The notes: generated by a model from the sequence alone, not told the origin. Positions 51,692-61,582 are shown, counted from the stretch's first letter. The stretch: 64,000 bases of DNA from Chryseobacterium indologenes (GCF_018362995.1 NZ_CP074372.1:62001-126000), one strand, 5' to 3'. Program-made: numbers and translations.

Positions 51692-54600
51692 ATGGCAAAA
51701 CGTACAGATATAAAAACAATTTTAGTAATCGGTTCAGGACCTATCATTATTGGTCAGGCAGCTGAATTTGATTACGCAGGAACGCAGGCTTGTCTGTCTC
51801 TGAAAGAAGAAGGCTACAAGGTAATTTTGATCAACTCAAACCCTGCAACGATCATGACGGATGTGGAAATCGCAGATAAAGTATATATTGAGCCGATTTC
51901 ATTACAATTTGTAAGCCACATCATCAGAAAAGAACGTCCGGATGCTTTATTACCAACATTGGGAGGTCAGACTGGACTGAACATGGCGGTAGAACTTGAA
52001 AAATCAGGAATTCTTGAAGAATGCAAAGTGGAAGTATTGGGAACTAAGCTTTCTGCCATCAACAGAGCAGAAGACAGAGATCTTTTCCGTGAGTTGATGA
52101 GAGAATTGAACGAGCCTGTTCCGGAATCTGATATTGTGACTACGGTAGAAGGAGCACTTGCTTTCGCAGATGAAATTGGATATCCTGTAATTGTTCGTCC
52201 TGCCTTTACAATGGGAGGAACAGGAGGAGGTATTGCTTCCAATGAGGTAGAATTGAAAGAAATTGCGGAATTAGGATTAAAGCACAGCCCGGTTACACAA
52301 TGTTTGATTGAAAAATCAATCGCTGGTTTCAAAGAAATTGAATACGAAGTAATGCGTGATGCAAACGACAACGCCATTGTGGTTTGTAACATGGAAAATA
52401 TAGACCCGGTAGGAGTTCACACAGGAGATTCTATCGTAGTAGCTCCTTCTCAGACCCTTTCAGACAGAGAGTATCAGTTGCTGAGAAATGCTTCTTTAAA
52501 AATCATCAGAGCGTTAGGAATTGAAGGAGGATGTAACGTGCAGCTTGCTTTGGATCCACACTCTTTCGAGTATTATATCATCGAAGTAAACCCTAGAGTA
52601 TCCCGTTCATCAGCTTTAGCAAGTAAGGCAACAGGATACCCGATTGCAAAAATCGCGGCAAAAATTGCTGTAGGATTGACACTGGATGAAATCATGAACC
52701 CGGTAACTGGAAAAACATACGCATGTTTTGAGCCGGCTCTTGACTATGTGGTGACAAAATTCCCAAGATTCCCATTCGATAAATTCGAAACGGCAGACAG
52801 AAGACTTTCTACTCAGATGAAAGCTACTGGTGAAGTAATGGCTATAGGAAGAAACCTTGAAGAATCTTTACAGAAAGCTATCCGTTCATTAGAAACAGGA
52901 ATCAAGCATTTAGGATTAAAAACAAAACAGGCTGAGGCACTTACTGCTGAAGAAATCGAAAGAAGAATCAGAGTGTGTGATGATGAGAGACTTTTCATTA
53001 TCGGAGATGCTTTAAGAAGAGGATACGACTGGGAACAGATTGTAGAATGGAGTAAAATCGACAAGTTCTTCATTTGGAAACTGAAAAAGTTAGTTGACTT
53101 CGAAAAAGTAATCGCTGCCAACAAATTTGATAAAGAAACATTAATTGAAGCGAAGAGATTAGGTTTCGCAGATATCAATATTGCAGTTCTTTGGGATGTA
53201 AAAGAACGTGAGGTTTTCAACTTCAGAAAAGAAAATGGAGTAATGCCGGTTTACAAAATGGTAGACACTTGTGCCGCTGAGTTTGAAAGTGAAACGCCTT
53301 ATTTCTACGGAACTTACGAAGAAGAGAACGAAAGTGTTGTTTCAGACAAAGAAAAAATCATTGTATTAGGTTCCGGACCTATCAGAATCGGACAGGGAGT
53401 TGAGTTTGACTACGCTACCGTTCACTCAGTATGGGCGATCAAAGAAATGGGTTACGAAGCGATTATCATCAACAACAACCCTGAAACAGTTTCTACAGAC
53501 TTCTCAATCTCTGATAAACTATACTTCGAGCCGCTTACAGAAGAAGATGTAATGAACATCATCGAGCTTGAAAAACCAAAAGGAGTAGTGGTGCAGTTCG
53601 GAGGACAAACTGCGATTAACCTTGCAGATAAATTAGCCTCTCACGGAGTACAGATCCTGGGAACTTCACTGGAAGATCTTGACAGAGCTGAAAACAGAGA
53701 TAAATTTGAAAAAGCACTTCAGGAGCTTGGAATTCCTCAGCCAAAAGGAAGAACTTCAACCTCTAAAGAAGAAGCTATAAAAATTGCTAACGAAATTGGT
53801 TACCCGGTATTGGTACGCCCAAGCTACGTTCTTGGAGGCAGAGCAATGGAAATTGTATACGCTGAAGCAGAATTGGCCTACTACATGGAAAATGCGGTAG
53901 AAGCAAGCCCTGAGCACCCTGTTTTGGTTGATAAATACATGGTAGGAAAAGAAATCGAGGTTGATGCCATCTGTGACGGTGAAACAGTAGTGATTCCTGG
54001 GATTATGGAACACATCGAAAGAGCAGGAGTTCACTCCGGAGACTCTATCGCGGTATATCCACCACAGAACATCTCTCAAAGTGAAATTGATACTTTGGTA
54101 GACTATACACAAAGGCTGGCAAAAGGACTGAAAGTTATCGGATTAATGAACATCCAATACGTTCTTTTCGAAGGAAATGTATATGTAATCGAAGTAAACC
54201 CTCGTTCTTCAAGAACAGTTCCTTTCTTATCTAAGATCACAGAAGTTCCGATGGCTAACCTTGCAACAAAGGCCATCTTAGGACAAAAGCTGAAAGATTT
54301 AGGATACAAAAACGGATTGGTTCCAAACAAAGAAGGAGTATTTGTAAAAGTACCGGTGTTCTCTTTCTCTAAACTAACGAAGGTTGACATCTCTTTAGGC
54401 CCTGAAATGAAATCTACAGGAGAGGTTATGGGGAAAGACACTACTCTTGAAAAGGCACTTTACAAAGGATTGGTAGCTGCCGGAAGAAAAGTTCCTATGC
54501 ACGGTTCTATCCTGTTCACAGTAGCAGATAAGCATAAAGATGAAGCAGCGGCTCTTGCAGCAAGATTCCATGAAGTAGGATTCAGAATCTGGGCTACAGA

Positions 54601-54874
54601 AGGTACTGCGAAATTCTTCGAGGAAAAAGGAATCCCTTGCAAAATCGGATACAAAATCGGAGAAGAAAGTGTAAACCTTATCGACCTGATCCAGAAAGGA
54701 AAAGTTCAGTATGTTGTGAATACCACTACAAAAGGTAAGCAGGCTGAAAGAGACGGATTCCAGATCAGAAGAATGAGTGTGGAAAACGGTGTTCCTTGCT
54801 TAACTTCAATGGATACGGTAGAAGCAATTCTAAAAGTAATCGAAAGCATGAGCTTCAAAATGGAGACAATGTAA
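51692..54874 (+). CDS. carB: Carbamoyl-phosphate synthase large subunit
   Basis: 1060 residues with the two homologous ATP-grasp halves: the first from [27 protein letters not shown], the second from [23 protein letters not shown] at about 556. A C-terminal MGS-like allosteric domain follows (about 930-1060, from [25 protein letters not shown]). Its product feeds ArgF' and PyrB, both encoded in this block. It ends at a strong terminator. Confidence 0.97.
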   Translation: MAKRTDIKTILVIGSGPIIIGQAAEFDYAGTQACLSLKEEGYKVILINSNPATIMTDVEIADKVYIEPISLQFVSHIIRKERPDALLPTLGGQTGLNMAVELEKSGILEECKVEVLGTKLSAINRAEDRDLFRELMRELNEPVPESDIVTTVEGALAFADEIGYPVIVRPAFTMGGTGGGIASNEVELKEIAELGLKHSPVTQCLIEKSIAGFKEIEYEVMRDANDNAIVVCNMENIDPVGVHTGDSIVVAPSQTLSDREYQLLRNASLKIIRALGIEGGCNVQLALDPHSFEYYIIEVNPRVSRSSALASKATGYPIAKIAAKIAVGLTLDEIMNPVTGKTYACFEPALDYVVTKFPRFPFDKFETADRRLSTQMKATGEVMAIGRNLEESLQKAIRSLETGIKHLGLKTKQAEALTAEEIERRIRVCDDERLFIIGDALRRGYDWEQIVEWSKIDKFFIWKLKKLVDFEKVIAANKFDKETLIEAKRLGFADINIAVLWDVKEREVFNFRKENGVMPVYKMVDTCAAEFESETPYFYGTYEEENESVVSDKEKIIVLGSGPIRIGQGVEFDYATVHSVWAIKEMGYEAIIINNNPETVSTDFSISDKLYFEPLTEEDVMNIIELEKPKGVVVQFGGQTAINLADKLASHGVQILGTSLEDLDRAENRDKFEKALQELGIPQPKGRTSTSKEEAIKIANEIGYPVLVRPSYVLGGRAMEIVYAEAELAYYMENAVEASPEHPVLVDKYMVGKEIEVDAICDGETVVIPGIMEHIERAGVHSGDSIAVYPPQNISQSEIDTLVDYTQRLAKGLKVIGLMNIQYVLFEGNVYVIEVNPRSSRTVPFLSKITEVPMANLATKAILGQKLKDLGYKNGLVPNKEGVFVKVPVFSFSKLTKVDISLGPEMKSTGEVMGKDTTLEKALYKGLVAAGRKVPMHGSILFTVADKHKDEAAALAARFHEVGFRIWATEGTAKFFEEKGIPCKIGYKIGEESVNLIDLIQKGKVQYVVNTTTKGKQAERDGFQIRRMSVENGVPCLTSMDTVEAILKVIESMSFKMETM

Positions 54875-54893
54875 TTTCGAAAAATAAATATTT

Positions 54894-54927
54894 AAATCCC
54901 ACAAGCTTTCTTGTGGGATTTTTTTAT
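54894..54927 (+). terminator. carB: Terminator after carB
   Basis: Perfect 12-bp stem AAATCCCACAAG/CTTGTGGGATTT, loop CTTT, followed by a T run, 20 bp after the carB stop. Confidence 0.92.
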
Positions 54928-55045
54928 AGGATTAGCTTAAAAATACATGATGTTTACCGAATTATTTATAAATTAGAGCGTTAAAATTCAAGCTGTTATT
55001 ATTATTTAAAAACTAATAAGAATTCCACCAAATCAAAATATAACC

Positions 55046-55546
55046 ATGGCAGAATATTACGCAAAATCAAGCAATTCTTTATCTTTTGAAATCACAAAAG
55101 AAGAAAAATTAATTGGAAAGCTTACTTATACAAGTTGGTTTAAATTTAATGCTGTTATTGAAATTGCAAGTGGTCAGAGCTATCAGGTGGAACCAAAAGG
55201 CTTTTGGGGAACTACCATTGAGCTGAAAGATCATGAAAGAGTCCTTTTAAAATTCAGGATGAACTGGAATGGTGAAATTGTGGTACAGACTTATTTTGAT
55301 GGCGTGAAAAACGGTTATCTTTTTAAACACAGAGGCATCTTTAAAGAATCATTTGTCCTTACAGATCAGGAAGGAGTTGAACTTATGATTATCAAGCCGC
55401 ATTTAAAATGGACCTCCATGAATTATGAATACCAGATCACCACATCTGATTCCTTTGAAATGTTCCCGGATAAAGAGATTGTCTTAATTAATGCTTTGCA
55501 TTGTGCTAATTATTACATGTCAATGATGGCGTCTGCTGTGATTTAA
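55046..55546 (+). CDS. Beta-rich protein of unknown function
   Basis: 166 residues, no signal peptide. The chain is a series of short amphipathic strands (LSFEITKEEKLIGKLTYTSWFKFNAVIEI; KGYLFKHRGIFKESFVLTD-like segments). A hydrophobic C-terminal helix follows (VLINALHCANYYMSMMASAVI). The look is similar to LURP-one/tubby-like membrane-tethered barrels, which is only an impression. It is monocistronic between the carB terminator and a hairpin at 55605. Confidence 0.65.
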   Translation: MAEYYAKSSNSLSFEITKEEKLIGKLTYTSWFKFNAVIEIASGQSYQVEPKGFWGTTIELKDHERVLLKFRMNWNGEIVVQTYFDGVKNGYLFKHRGIFKESFVLTDQEGVELMIIKPHLKWTSMNYEYQITTSDSFEMFPDKEIVLINALHCANYYMSMMASAVI

Positions 55547-55594
55547 AAAAGATAATCTTATTATCATAAGAGAAATAATTTCAAATTATATAAA

Positions 55595-55691
55595 TAGCTA
55601 TCTCAAAAGTCGAATGAGTCGACTTTTGTCATTCTGACGTAGGAAGAATCTCCGTAATAGTGGTGGTTGTTACCAATAAAAGCAGATAGCC
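55595..55691. repeat. Hairpin and half GTCATTCTGA repeat
   Basis: AAAAGTCGA-ATGAG-TCGACTTTT (55605-55627) may terminate the preceding gene. It is directly joined to GTCATTCTGACGTAGGAAG (55628 on), a half copy of the dispersed family. The region is bracketed by AGCTATCT (near 55597) and AGATAGCC (near 55684), an outer inverted pair. Confidence 0.6.
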
Positions 55692-55696
55692 TTTAA

Positions 55697-56098
55697 CTAC
55701 TTTTCCAAAGATTTCGAAACAGCCAGACTATCTTCTAGCAATCTGTAGCGTATAATCTTATTGTTTTGAATACGCATCTGAATACAGAATAAAGACTCTG
55801 CAATATTACCTGTTTCAAGCATCTTCGTTGCAAATTCTCCTGTGATAACAGCATTTTCATTGTCGGTGAAAATATGGTCAATTTTAGCAGAAACAGGTTC
55901 TGTATTTTTCCATAAAAGTTCAAAAAAATCAGAGATTTCCTGTTTATTGTTTCTTACTCCCAGCCACGGTGCTTTTTGTTCATCTCCAGGGATATACCAA
56001 TCTACATTGTCCGAAAATAAATTAGTTAATTCTGTCAGATTTCTCCCAGAAAGATACTGAAGGAACTCCTGAACGGTTTCTTGAATGTTGTTATTCAT
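55697..56098 (-). CDS. NTF2-like (SnoaL-type) protein
   Basis: 133 residues with the cone-shaped NTF2 pattern: an N-terminal helix pair (IQETVQEFLQYLSGRNLTELTNLFSDNVDWYIPGD), then GVRNNKQEISDFFELLW and a curved sheet (AVITGEFATKMLETGNIAESLFCIQMRIQNNKIIRYRLLEDSLAV). The family includes isomerases, hydrolases and ligand binders. No specific activity can be read. Cytosolic and apparently monocistronic. Confidence 0.82.
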   Translation of the reverse strand: MNNNIQETVQEFLQYLSGRNLTELTNLFSDNVDWYIPGDEQKAPWLGVRNNKQEISDFFELLWKNTEPVSAKIDHIFTDNENAVITGEFATKMLETGNIAESLFCIQMRIQNNKIIRYRLLEDSLAVSKSLEK

Positions 56099-56193
56099 TT
56101 TTCTATATAATTTTAAACTTACTGAATCATTTCTATAAAACTATAGGTTGTCAATGACAACAATTAATGACTAGGTTTTAAGACCATCTGTTC

Positions 56194-57237
56194 CTAATGC
56201 CTGTTATCACAATTTATCGGAAAATCTTTCTCCGTTTTATCTAAAAAACTAATGGAAGGACAGCCAAAAGACTGCGCAAGGAATCCAAAAATCACCGGAG
56301 GTTTTCCTTTGAAAAGATAACCGGTATATTGGAAAATATTAGCTTCATCAGCATCTATTCCGTATAGAGGAAGAAATTCTCCGCCATCACTTCCTGCAAG
56401 ACTGAATACCTTTTCTGCAATCTTTTCCTTGCGATCATTAATAGCGACAAGCTTACGTTCTGTGATATTTCCTTCCTCAAGATAATCCTGAAGATAATAG
56501 GTCAGGTTTTCATATTGGGCCTGATAAGTTTTTCCCTGAGCTAATTTTGAATGGCCAAAATATTTTTTTGAAATATCGGTATTCGCTTTTTGCCATTTTA
56601 CCGCTTTCATTTTGTTTTCTATGAAAGGATTTTTATTCCCAAAATAAGCGATGGCATTATTGTATCGGTCGTAGTTTGTCGTTTTTTGGTGAGTGGCTAC
56701 CTGAAATCCCATCATGTAAGAATCCGGATTTAAATCTTCGTCATCTGAATAAGGACTTAGATAAGCCACTGCTTTTAACTGACTAACGGGCATTCTTTGA
56801 AGTTTATTAGTCCCATACTCATAGATATATAGCGAATCTTTTTCTGTAAGATGAATTCCATCAAGCAATTTTTTTCTGCTGGGAGCATCCAGCTCAAAAT
56901 GCTGGCGTTCCTCATAAGTCATCTGCTTCTGATTTTTCATAATATCCGCAGGAATAGGCTGTTCTCCTTTATAGACATCTGAAACAGAAATGAAAATATC
57001 CATATCAGAATCTTTTTCAGCGGATGAAATGATGGACAGACTGAAAATATTAAAATCGGTATAATCTATTTTCTCTTCAGTTTTTACTATTTTTAGAGAA
57101 TCATTCGCTGGCTGTATTTCTGTGGTAACTGTTTTTTTCTCTTCTTTCTTACAGCTTACAATAGCCAATGGCAAAAATAAAAGAGTAGCGACCATTTGGG
57201 GTTTTATAATCTTCTTTAGCACTAAAGTTTTTATCAT
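56194..57237 (-). CDS. Lipoprotein of unknown function
   Basis: 347 residues. After a basic start, a hydrophobic stretch ends in the lipobox AIVSC (Cys29), followed by KKEEKK. The mature part is polar with no domain that I recognise. Segments such as SLYIYEYGTNKLQRMPVSQLKAVAYLSPY and a C-terminal CPSISFLDKTEKDFPINC with two cysteines may form a disulphide-bonded surface. It begins 3 bp after the retropepsin-like gene and is co-transcribed with it. Confidence 0.7.
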   Translation of the reverse strand: MIKTLVLKKIIKPQMVATLLFLPLAIVSCKKEEKKTVTTEIQPANDSLKIVKTEEKIDYTDFNIFSLSIISSAEKDSDMDIFISVSDVYKGEQPIPADIMKNQKQMTYEERQHFELDAPSRKKLLDGIHLTEKDSLYIYEYGTNKLQRMPVSQLKAVAYLSPYSDDEDLNPDSYMMGFQVATHQKTTNYDRYNNAIAYFGNKNPFIENKMKAVKWQKANTDISKKYFGHSKLAQGKTYQAQYENLTYYLQDYLEEGNITERKLVAINDRKEKIAEKVFSLAGSDGGEFLPLYGIDADEANIFQYTGYLFKGKPPVIFGFLAQSFGCPSISFLDKTEKDFPINCDNRH

Positions 57238-57240
57238 ATT

Positions 57241-58095
57241 CTAATTCATTTTGTAATAAGGCTCTGAAAAGTATTTGCTGGGTTTTATATAAGCCATTTT
57301 CCTGTCGGCATCAAAGATCCAGATAAACCTGCGGAGCATATCGGCACCCAGATAACTTACATTTTGTGTTTTAAGTTCTCCTGAGAAAAATCCTGCCGGG
57401 ATATCTTTGAAAACACTTTTTCCCAGTTTAAAATAAGGAAGAAGGGCCTGTTTGGTGGTTAGAGTTTTCCCTTCAGAATTTTTCAGCGTTTTTTCTCCGG
57501 TTACTTTTAACTTTTTGTCAAGATGCTTTTCTTCGGCAAACTCATTACTGTATAGAATCGCTCCGGAAAATCCTGATTGCAGTACAAAATAGGCTTCCTG
57601 CTGTTGATCTCCATCAATAATATTATCTCCGGCAAGATAGAACCCATCATGATCTAAGATGATATTTAAAGGCTGGTAGCCATTCAGGTCCGGCATTTTA
57701 TCAAACATCACAAATTGGTTGTTATCATAATCAATTTTAAATGCTTTGCCTTCAAAAATTCCGGTTCCTATCTTTCCGTCAGCTTCATGTCCTGTTAATT
57801 GATTGTCAAAGAAGCGCACGTTTTTCTGCGTAATTTTCCCGATTTCTACGGTATTATGGTCACTGATTTCATCTTTGTTGAAAATAATATGATCTGCTTT
57901 ATGCTTTCGTTCGGGTGAAACTGAATAATCTTTCATTGCAATCTGGAACATAAGATCCAGAGAATCCTTTTTGTTGACAAGGGTTTTAACAATAATATTA
58001 TTGTGTTTGGTGATCCGGAAAGGGATGGTCTGCTGGGCTTTCATCCCGGAAAATCCAATAGAAAGCAGCATGAAAAGGGCTGTTTTTTTGAGCAT
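57241..58095 (-). CDS. Secreted retropepsin-like protein lacking the catalytic aspartates
   Basis: 284 residues with a signal peptide (ends GMKAQQ). Two aspartyl-protease-like lobes are suggested by DGKIGTGIFEGKAFKIDYDNN (about 106-126) and YLGADMLRRFIWIFDADRKMAYIKPS (about 247-272), the closing motifs of such lobes. The D(T/S)G sites are absent, though: lobe 1 has LDLMFQIAMK, and lobe 2 has VLQSGFSGA with Gln173 in the Asp place. It may be a pseudo-protease. First gene of a pair with the lipoprotein. Confidence 0.6.
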   Translation of the reverse strand: MLKKTALFMLLSIGFSGMKAQQTIPFRITKHNNIIVKTLVNKKDSLDLMFQIAMKDYSVSPERKHKADHIIFNKDEISDHNTVEIGKITQKNVRFFDNQLTGHEADGKIGTGIFEGKAFKIDYDNNQFVMFDKMPDLNGYQPLNIILDHDGFYLAGDNIIDGDQQQEAYFVLQSGFSGAILYSNEFAEEKHLDKKLKVTGEKTLKNSEGKTLTTKQALLPYFKLGKSVFKDIPAGFFSGELKTQNVSYLGADMLRRFIWIFDADRKMAYIKPSKYFSEPYYKMN

Positions 58096-58134
58096 TATCA
58101 GTGATTAGTGTTTTAAAACATTAAAATTACCTAT

Positions 58135-58142
58135 TATCTTTG
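58135..58142 (+). promoter_or_regulatory. -7 element of the Crp/Fnr-family gene
   Basis: TATCTTTG (TAnnTTTG) 22 nt upstream of the ATG at 58165, in the 69-bp space between divergent genes. Confidence 0.5.
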
Positions 58143-58164
58143 GAAAATCAAATAATAAAATAAA

Positions 58165-58683
58165 ATGGTTGAAAAATTGTTTCAAAGCGGAATCCATTGG
58201 GAAAAGAAAGAATTCAAACGGAATGAGTTTCTTAAGATTTCAGGCAGTACGGATACTAATATTTATTTTATTGAAAACGGCAGTGTCCGGATTTTCATGA
58301 TGGATGAAAATGAAGAGAGAATTATCCGTTTCGGATATACCGGAAATATTATTGTCAGTCTTGACTCTTTTTTATCAGGAAAGCCCTCTGATCTATACAT
58401 TCAGGCTATTAAAAAATCAACCGTGAGAATTGCTTCAAAAAAGGATTTTTATGAGTTTATACAATCCAGTGAAAAACATCTGAAATTTTGGATGGATATT
58501 CTGGAAGATCTGGTGTTGCAGCAGCTCGAAAGAGAAAAAGATTTGCTGATCAATGCTCCGGGAGAACGCTTTGAGAGAGTTTTAAAACGAAGTCCAAAGC
58601 TATTTCAGGAAGTTCCCAATAAATATATTGCCAATTACCTGAGAATGTCACCGGAAACGTTGTCCAGACTTAAAAAACCTTGA
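58165..58683 (+). CDS. Crp/Fnr-family transcriptional regulator
   Basis: 172 residues. A cyclic-nucleotide-binding-like beta-roll (about 20-110: IYFIENGSVRIFMMDENEERIIRFGYTGNIIVSLDSFLSGKPSD) and a short C-terminal HTH (PNKYIANYLRMSPETLSRLKK) are visible. There are no Fnr-type iron-sulphur cysteines. The short wing-less end is usual in Bacteroidota members. Downstream dinB-like and ogt genes run in the same direction and may be under its control, an inference from position only. Confidence 0.85.
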   Translation: MVEKLFQSGIHWEKKEFKRNEFLKISGSTDTNIYFIENGSVRIFMMDENEERIIRFGYTGNIIVSLDSFLSGKPSDLYIQAIKKSTVRIASKKDFYEFIQSSEKHLKFWMDILEDLVLQQLEREKDLLINAPGERFERVLKRSPKLFQEVPNKYIANYLRMSPETLSRLKKP

Positions 58684-58737
58684 GTTCAGTCAAGATTTAA
58701 GAAAAATCTGATGATGATATTTGTATAAAAAAACATC

Positions 58738-59283
58738 ATGAAAATTTCAACTTCAGCATTATTAAATGAATTAAAGGAAAGAACCAGTCAGCATTTGGAA
58801 TATGCGCAGACTCTCACCCTAAAAACAGAAGAAGAGCTGAACTTCAGAAATTCACAAGATAGTTGGAGTGCGCTGGAATGCCTGGAACACCTCAATCGTT
58901 ACGGAGACTTCTATATTCCGGAAATCACCAATAGAACAGATACCTCCAAAATTCCTCCGAAAGATATTTTCAAACCGGGAATTCTAGGGAATTACTTTGC
59001 TAAAAGTATGCTTCCCAAAGAGAATTTGAATAAAATGAAAACGCTTAAAATAATGAATCCTATCCACAGTCAACTCAATAAAACAGTGATAGAGAAATTT
59101 ATCAGTCAGCAAAAACAGTTACTCAGCTTATTAGAAAAAGCGCAGAATATTGATCTTGAAAGAACAAAAACGAGTATAAGTATTTCAAAACTGATCAAAC
59201 TGAAACTGGGAGACACCTTTCGTTTTGTTATTTATCATAATGAAAGACATATTGAACAAATAAAACGAATTTTAGCTTCTTAA
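58738..59283 (+). CDS. DinB-family (DinB_2) protein
   Basis: 181 residues, four-helix bundle. Candidate metal-ligand histidines are in SALECLEHLNRYGDFYIPE (about 40-58) and in the C-terminal RFVIYHNERHIEQIKRIL. The family includes metal-dependent thiol transferases and damage-inducible proteins. The precise reaction is unknown. Lies 54 bp after the Crp/Fnr gene and 39 bp before ogt. Confidence 0.85.
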   Translation: MKISTSALLNELKERTSQHLEYAQTLTLKTEEELNFRNSQDSWSALECLEHLNRYGDFYIPEITNRTDTSKIPPKDIFKPGILGNYFAKSMLPKENLNKMKTLKIMNPIHSQLNKTVIEKFISQQKQLLSLLEKAQNIDLERTKTSISISKLIKLKLGDTFRFVIYHNERHIEQIKRILAS

Positions 59284-59322
59284 AAAAGAGATATAATTTC
59301 TAAAAAGCTTAATTTTAAACTA

Positions 59323-59835
59323 ATGGAAATTATACACCAAAAAAACATATCAACTCCACTGGGAGAAATGATTGCCTGTGCTGTAGACCAGGGAATCTGT
59401 CTGCTTGAATTTACAGATCGAAAGAATATTGAAAAACAGCTGAAAGCTCTGTCAAAAGCTTTGAAAGCAGAGATTGCAGAAAAAGAGCACCCTCATTTTG
59501 TACAGCTGGAAGAAGAACTGAAAGAATATTTTGAAGGAAAAAGAAGCCACTTCGAAGTTCCGCTATTTACCACAGGCACTGAATTTCAGGAAAAAGTCTG
59601 GCAGCTTCTCCGCGAAATTCCTATGGGAGAAATCAGAACGTATAAACAGCAATCGGAAATCTTAGGAAATCCCAAAGCAATACGTGCCGTAGGAACAGCA
59701 AATGGAATTAACAAGATTGCCATTTTAATCCCTTGTCACCGTGTGATAGGCGCTAATGGTGAACTTGTTGGTTATGCCGGTGGGATATGGAGAAAACAAA
59801 GATTACTGGAACTGGAAAAGGCTATTTTATTTTAG
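59323..59835 (+). CDS. ogt: Methylated-DNA-[protein]-cysteine S-methyltransferase
   Basis: 170 residues. This suicide enzyme removes alkyl groups from O6-alkylguanine. The active-site Cys138 is in IPCHRVIGANGELVGYAGG, and the DNA-binding Arg is in GNPKAIRAVGTANG. No Ada-type N-terminal methyl sensor or AraC domain is fused. It is probably co-transcribed with the Crp/Fnr and DinB genes. Confidence 0.94.
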   Translation: MEIIHQKNISTPLGEMIACAVDQGICLLEFTDRKNIEKQLKALSKALKAEIAEKEHPHFVQLEEELKEYFEGKRSHFEVPLFTTGTEFQEKVWQLLREIPMGEIRTYKQQSEILGNPKAIRAVGTANGINKIAILIPCHRVIGANGELVGYAGGIWRKQRLLELEKAILF

Positions 59836-59991
59836 AAGTCACTCAGAATAAAAGCGAAGATAAAATTCATTTCTAAAAAGCATTGACTTAAAAGAATATA
59901 ACCATAGAAAAATATCGGTAAAACAAAATTTAACGAAGTTTGTGAAAGCTATTTTGTTTTGATTTTTGTAATTTTAAACAAAAATTTACAC

Positions 59992-60594
59992 GTGAAAAAG
60001 TTATTAGCAGCAGTTTGCATTTCAGTTTCAGCATTAAGTTTTGCTCAGGATTATTCTGTGCCGGCAGCAAGTCCGCGTCAGAAGGTTGAGCAGCAGTTTT
60101 CAATGTCTAAGATTTCCATCGACTACGGAAGACCAGGAGTGAAAGGGCGTAAAATTTTCGGGGAACTGGTTCCTTATGGTCAGGTTTGGAGAGCAGGTGC
60201 TAACTCGTCTACGAAAATTACTTTCGGACAGTCCGTTAATTTCGGTGGAAAAACAGTTCCTGCAGGAACTTACGGATTGTTCATCGTTCCTACAGAAAAA
60301 GAATGGAAAGTGATTCTGAATAAAGATTTCCAACAGTGGGGAGCTTACACTTACGATCCTAAACAGGACGTTGTAGATGTTACCGTACCGGTTAATAAAT
60401 TAGCAGACAAACAAGAGTGGTTTGAAATTACCCTGAATCCTACCGATGAAAATACAGGAAACTTAGTGATCAAATGGGATATGGCTCAGGCAGAAGTTCC
60501 TTTGAAACCATCAAAATTAGATACTGTAATCAAGATTTCTGACAAGTTAAAAGAAATCAAGAAAATAGAATCAGATTCTACTAAAAAGAGCTAA
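59992..60594 (+). CDS. Secreted DUF2911-domain protein
   Basis: 200 residues, starting with GTG at 59992. A frame start at an upstream TTG (59959) would place eleven hydrophobic residues before the signal peptide (KKLLAAVCISVSALSFAQ) and lies in the promoter region. The body matches DUF2911: ASPRQKVEQQFSMSKISIDYGRPGVKGRKIFG, YGQVWRAGANSSTKITF, VPAGTYGLFIVPTEKEWKVILNKD. The domain is common in Bacteroidota; its function is unknown. Monocistronic, or loosely linked to the GNAT gene 3 bp later. Confidence 0.87.
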   Translation: MKKLLAAVCISVSALSFAQDYSVPAASPRQKVEQQFSMSKISIDYGRPGVKGRKIFGELVPYGQVWRAGANSSTKITFGQSVNFGGKTVPAGTYGLFIVPTEKEWKVILNKDFQQWGAYTYDPKQDVVDVTVPVNKLADKQEWFEITLNPTDENTGNLVIKWDMAQAEVPLKPSKLDTVIKISDKLKEIKKIESDSTKKS

Positions 60595-60597
60595 GCA

Positions 60598-61125
60598 ATG
60601 AATTTTTCTGTTCAGCCCGTTTTAGAGAATGAAGAATTTCAATTAATCCCCTTACAGCAAGGGGATTTTGAATCTTTATATGAAGTAGCTTCCGATCCTA
60701 AAGTCTGGGAACAGCATCCCAACAAAAACCGCTATCAGAGAGAGGTTTTCGAAAAATTTTTTACAGGAGCTATGGAAAGTGGCGGAGCTTTTAAGATTAT
60801 TGAGAAAGCTACCGGAGACGTATTGGGAAGCAGCCGTTATTATGACTTTGATGAAGAAGACAGCCATATTTTCATCGGATATACTTTCTATGGAACAAAA
60901 TCCTGGGGTAAAGGAATCAATCCACAGGTTAAAAAACTGATGCTGGATTATATTTTCCAGTTTGTAGATAAGGTCCATTTTCATATCGGAAAAGAAAATT
61001 TCCGTTCACAGACAGCTTTGGAAAGACTTGGAGGACAAAAAATTGCTGAAGAAGAAGTCGCATATTTTGCAGAGCCTACAAGAACCAATTTTGTATATGA
61101 AATCACAAAAGAAGCCTGGATATGA
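60598..61125 (+). CDS. GNAT-family N-acetyltransferase (RimJ/RimL type)
   Basis: 175 residues. The RimJ/RimL-like fold is seen in FESLYEVASDPKVWEQHPNKNRY at the N-terminus, IFIGYTFYGTKSWGKGINPQVKKLMLDYIF (acetyl-CoA loop, SWGKGIN) and VHFHIGKENFRSQTALERLGG at the C-terminus. The target amine is unknown. The stop overlaps the cupin start by 4 nt (ATGA), so the two are translationally coupled. Confidence 0.87.
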   Translation: MNFSVQPVLENEEFQLIPLQQGDFESLYEVASDPKVWEQHPNKNRYQREVFEKFFTGAMESGGAFKIIEKATGDVLGSSRYYDFDEEDSHIFIGYTFYGTKSWGKGINPQVKKLMLDYIFQFVDKVHFHIGKENFRSQTALERLGGQKIAEEEVAYFAEPTRTNFVYEITKEAWI

Positions 61126-61493
61126 AAAAATATAAAATTCAACATTCACCATTTATAGTTCCTACTAACGATGGAAAACTGATAGAAGAGCATTGGGGAA
61201 ATTCTACTGGAAACTCTAATGTTTCTATTGCTCATATGGTGGCACCTCCGGATTGGAGCGAGCCTCACCAGACCCCTGAATTTGATGAATTTACTTACAT
61301 CATTTCAGGAAAAAAGCAGTTTGAAATTGATGGAGAGATTGTTACTCTGGAAAAAGGTCAGAGTATTCTTATTGAAAAAGGAGCAAGAATCCGATACAGT
61401 AATCCATTTTCAGAACCTTGCGAATACCTTGCCATCTGCCTGCCTGCATTTTCTATGGAGTTGGTCAACAGGGAAGAGGAAGGAGTAGATTAA
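61122..61493 (+). CDS. Cupin-domain protein
   Basis: 123 residues forming one small beta-barrel. Motif 1 is reduced to PHQTPEFDEFTYIISGKKQFEIDG, with His in PHQTPEFDE and Glu for a possible metal. Motif 2 is GQSILIEKGARIRYSNP, lacking the usual His. It may bind a ligand rather than catalyse. It is coupled to the GNAT gene and ends at a strong terminator. Confidence 0.85.
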   Translation: MKKYKIQHSPFIVPTNDGKLIEEHWGNSTGNSNVSIAHMVAPPDWSEPHQTPEFDEFTYIISGKKQFEIDGEIVTLEKGQSILIEKGARIRYSNPFSEPCEYLAICLPAFSMELVNREEEGVD

Positions 61494-61510
61494 GAAAATT
61501 TTTAAAATAT

Positions 61511-61540
61511 AAAAAAGCAAATCCTAGGATTTGCTTTTTT
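61511..61540. terminator. Bidirectional terminator
   Basis: A perfect 30-nt palindrome (arms AAAAAAGCAAATCCT/AGGATTTGCTTTTTT) lies between the convergent cupin and dienelactone-hydrolase genes and can work in both directions. Confidence 0.93.
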
Positions 61541-61582
61541 ATTGGGTATTAAATTGTTTTCTTGGAATGCCTAATTATAGAC

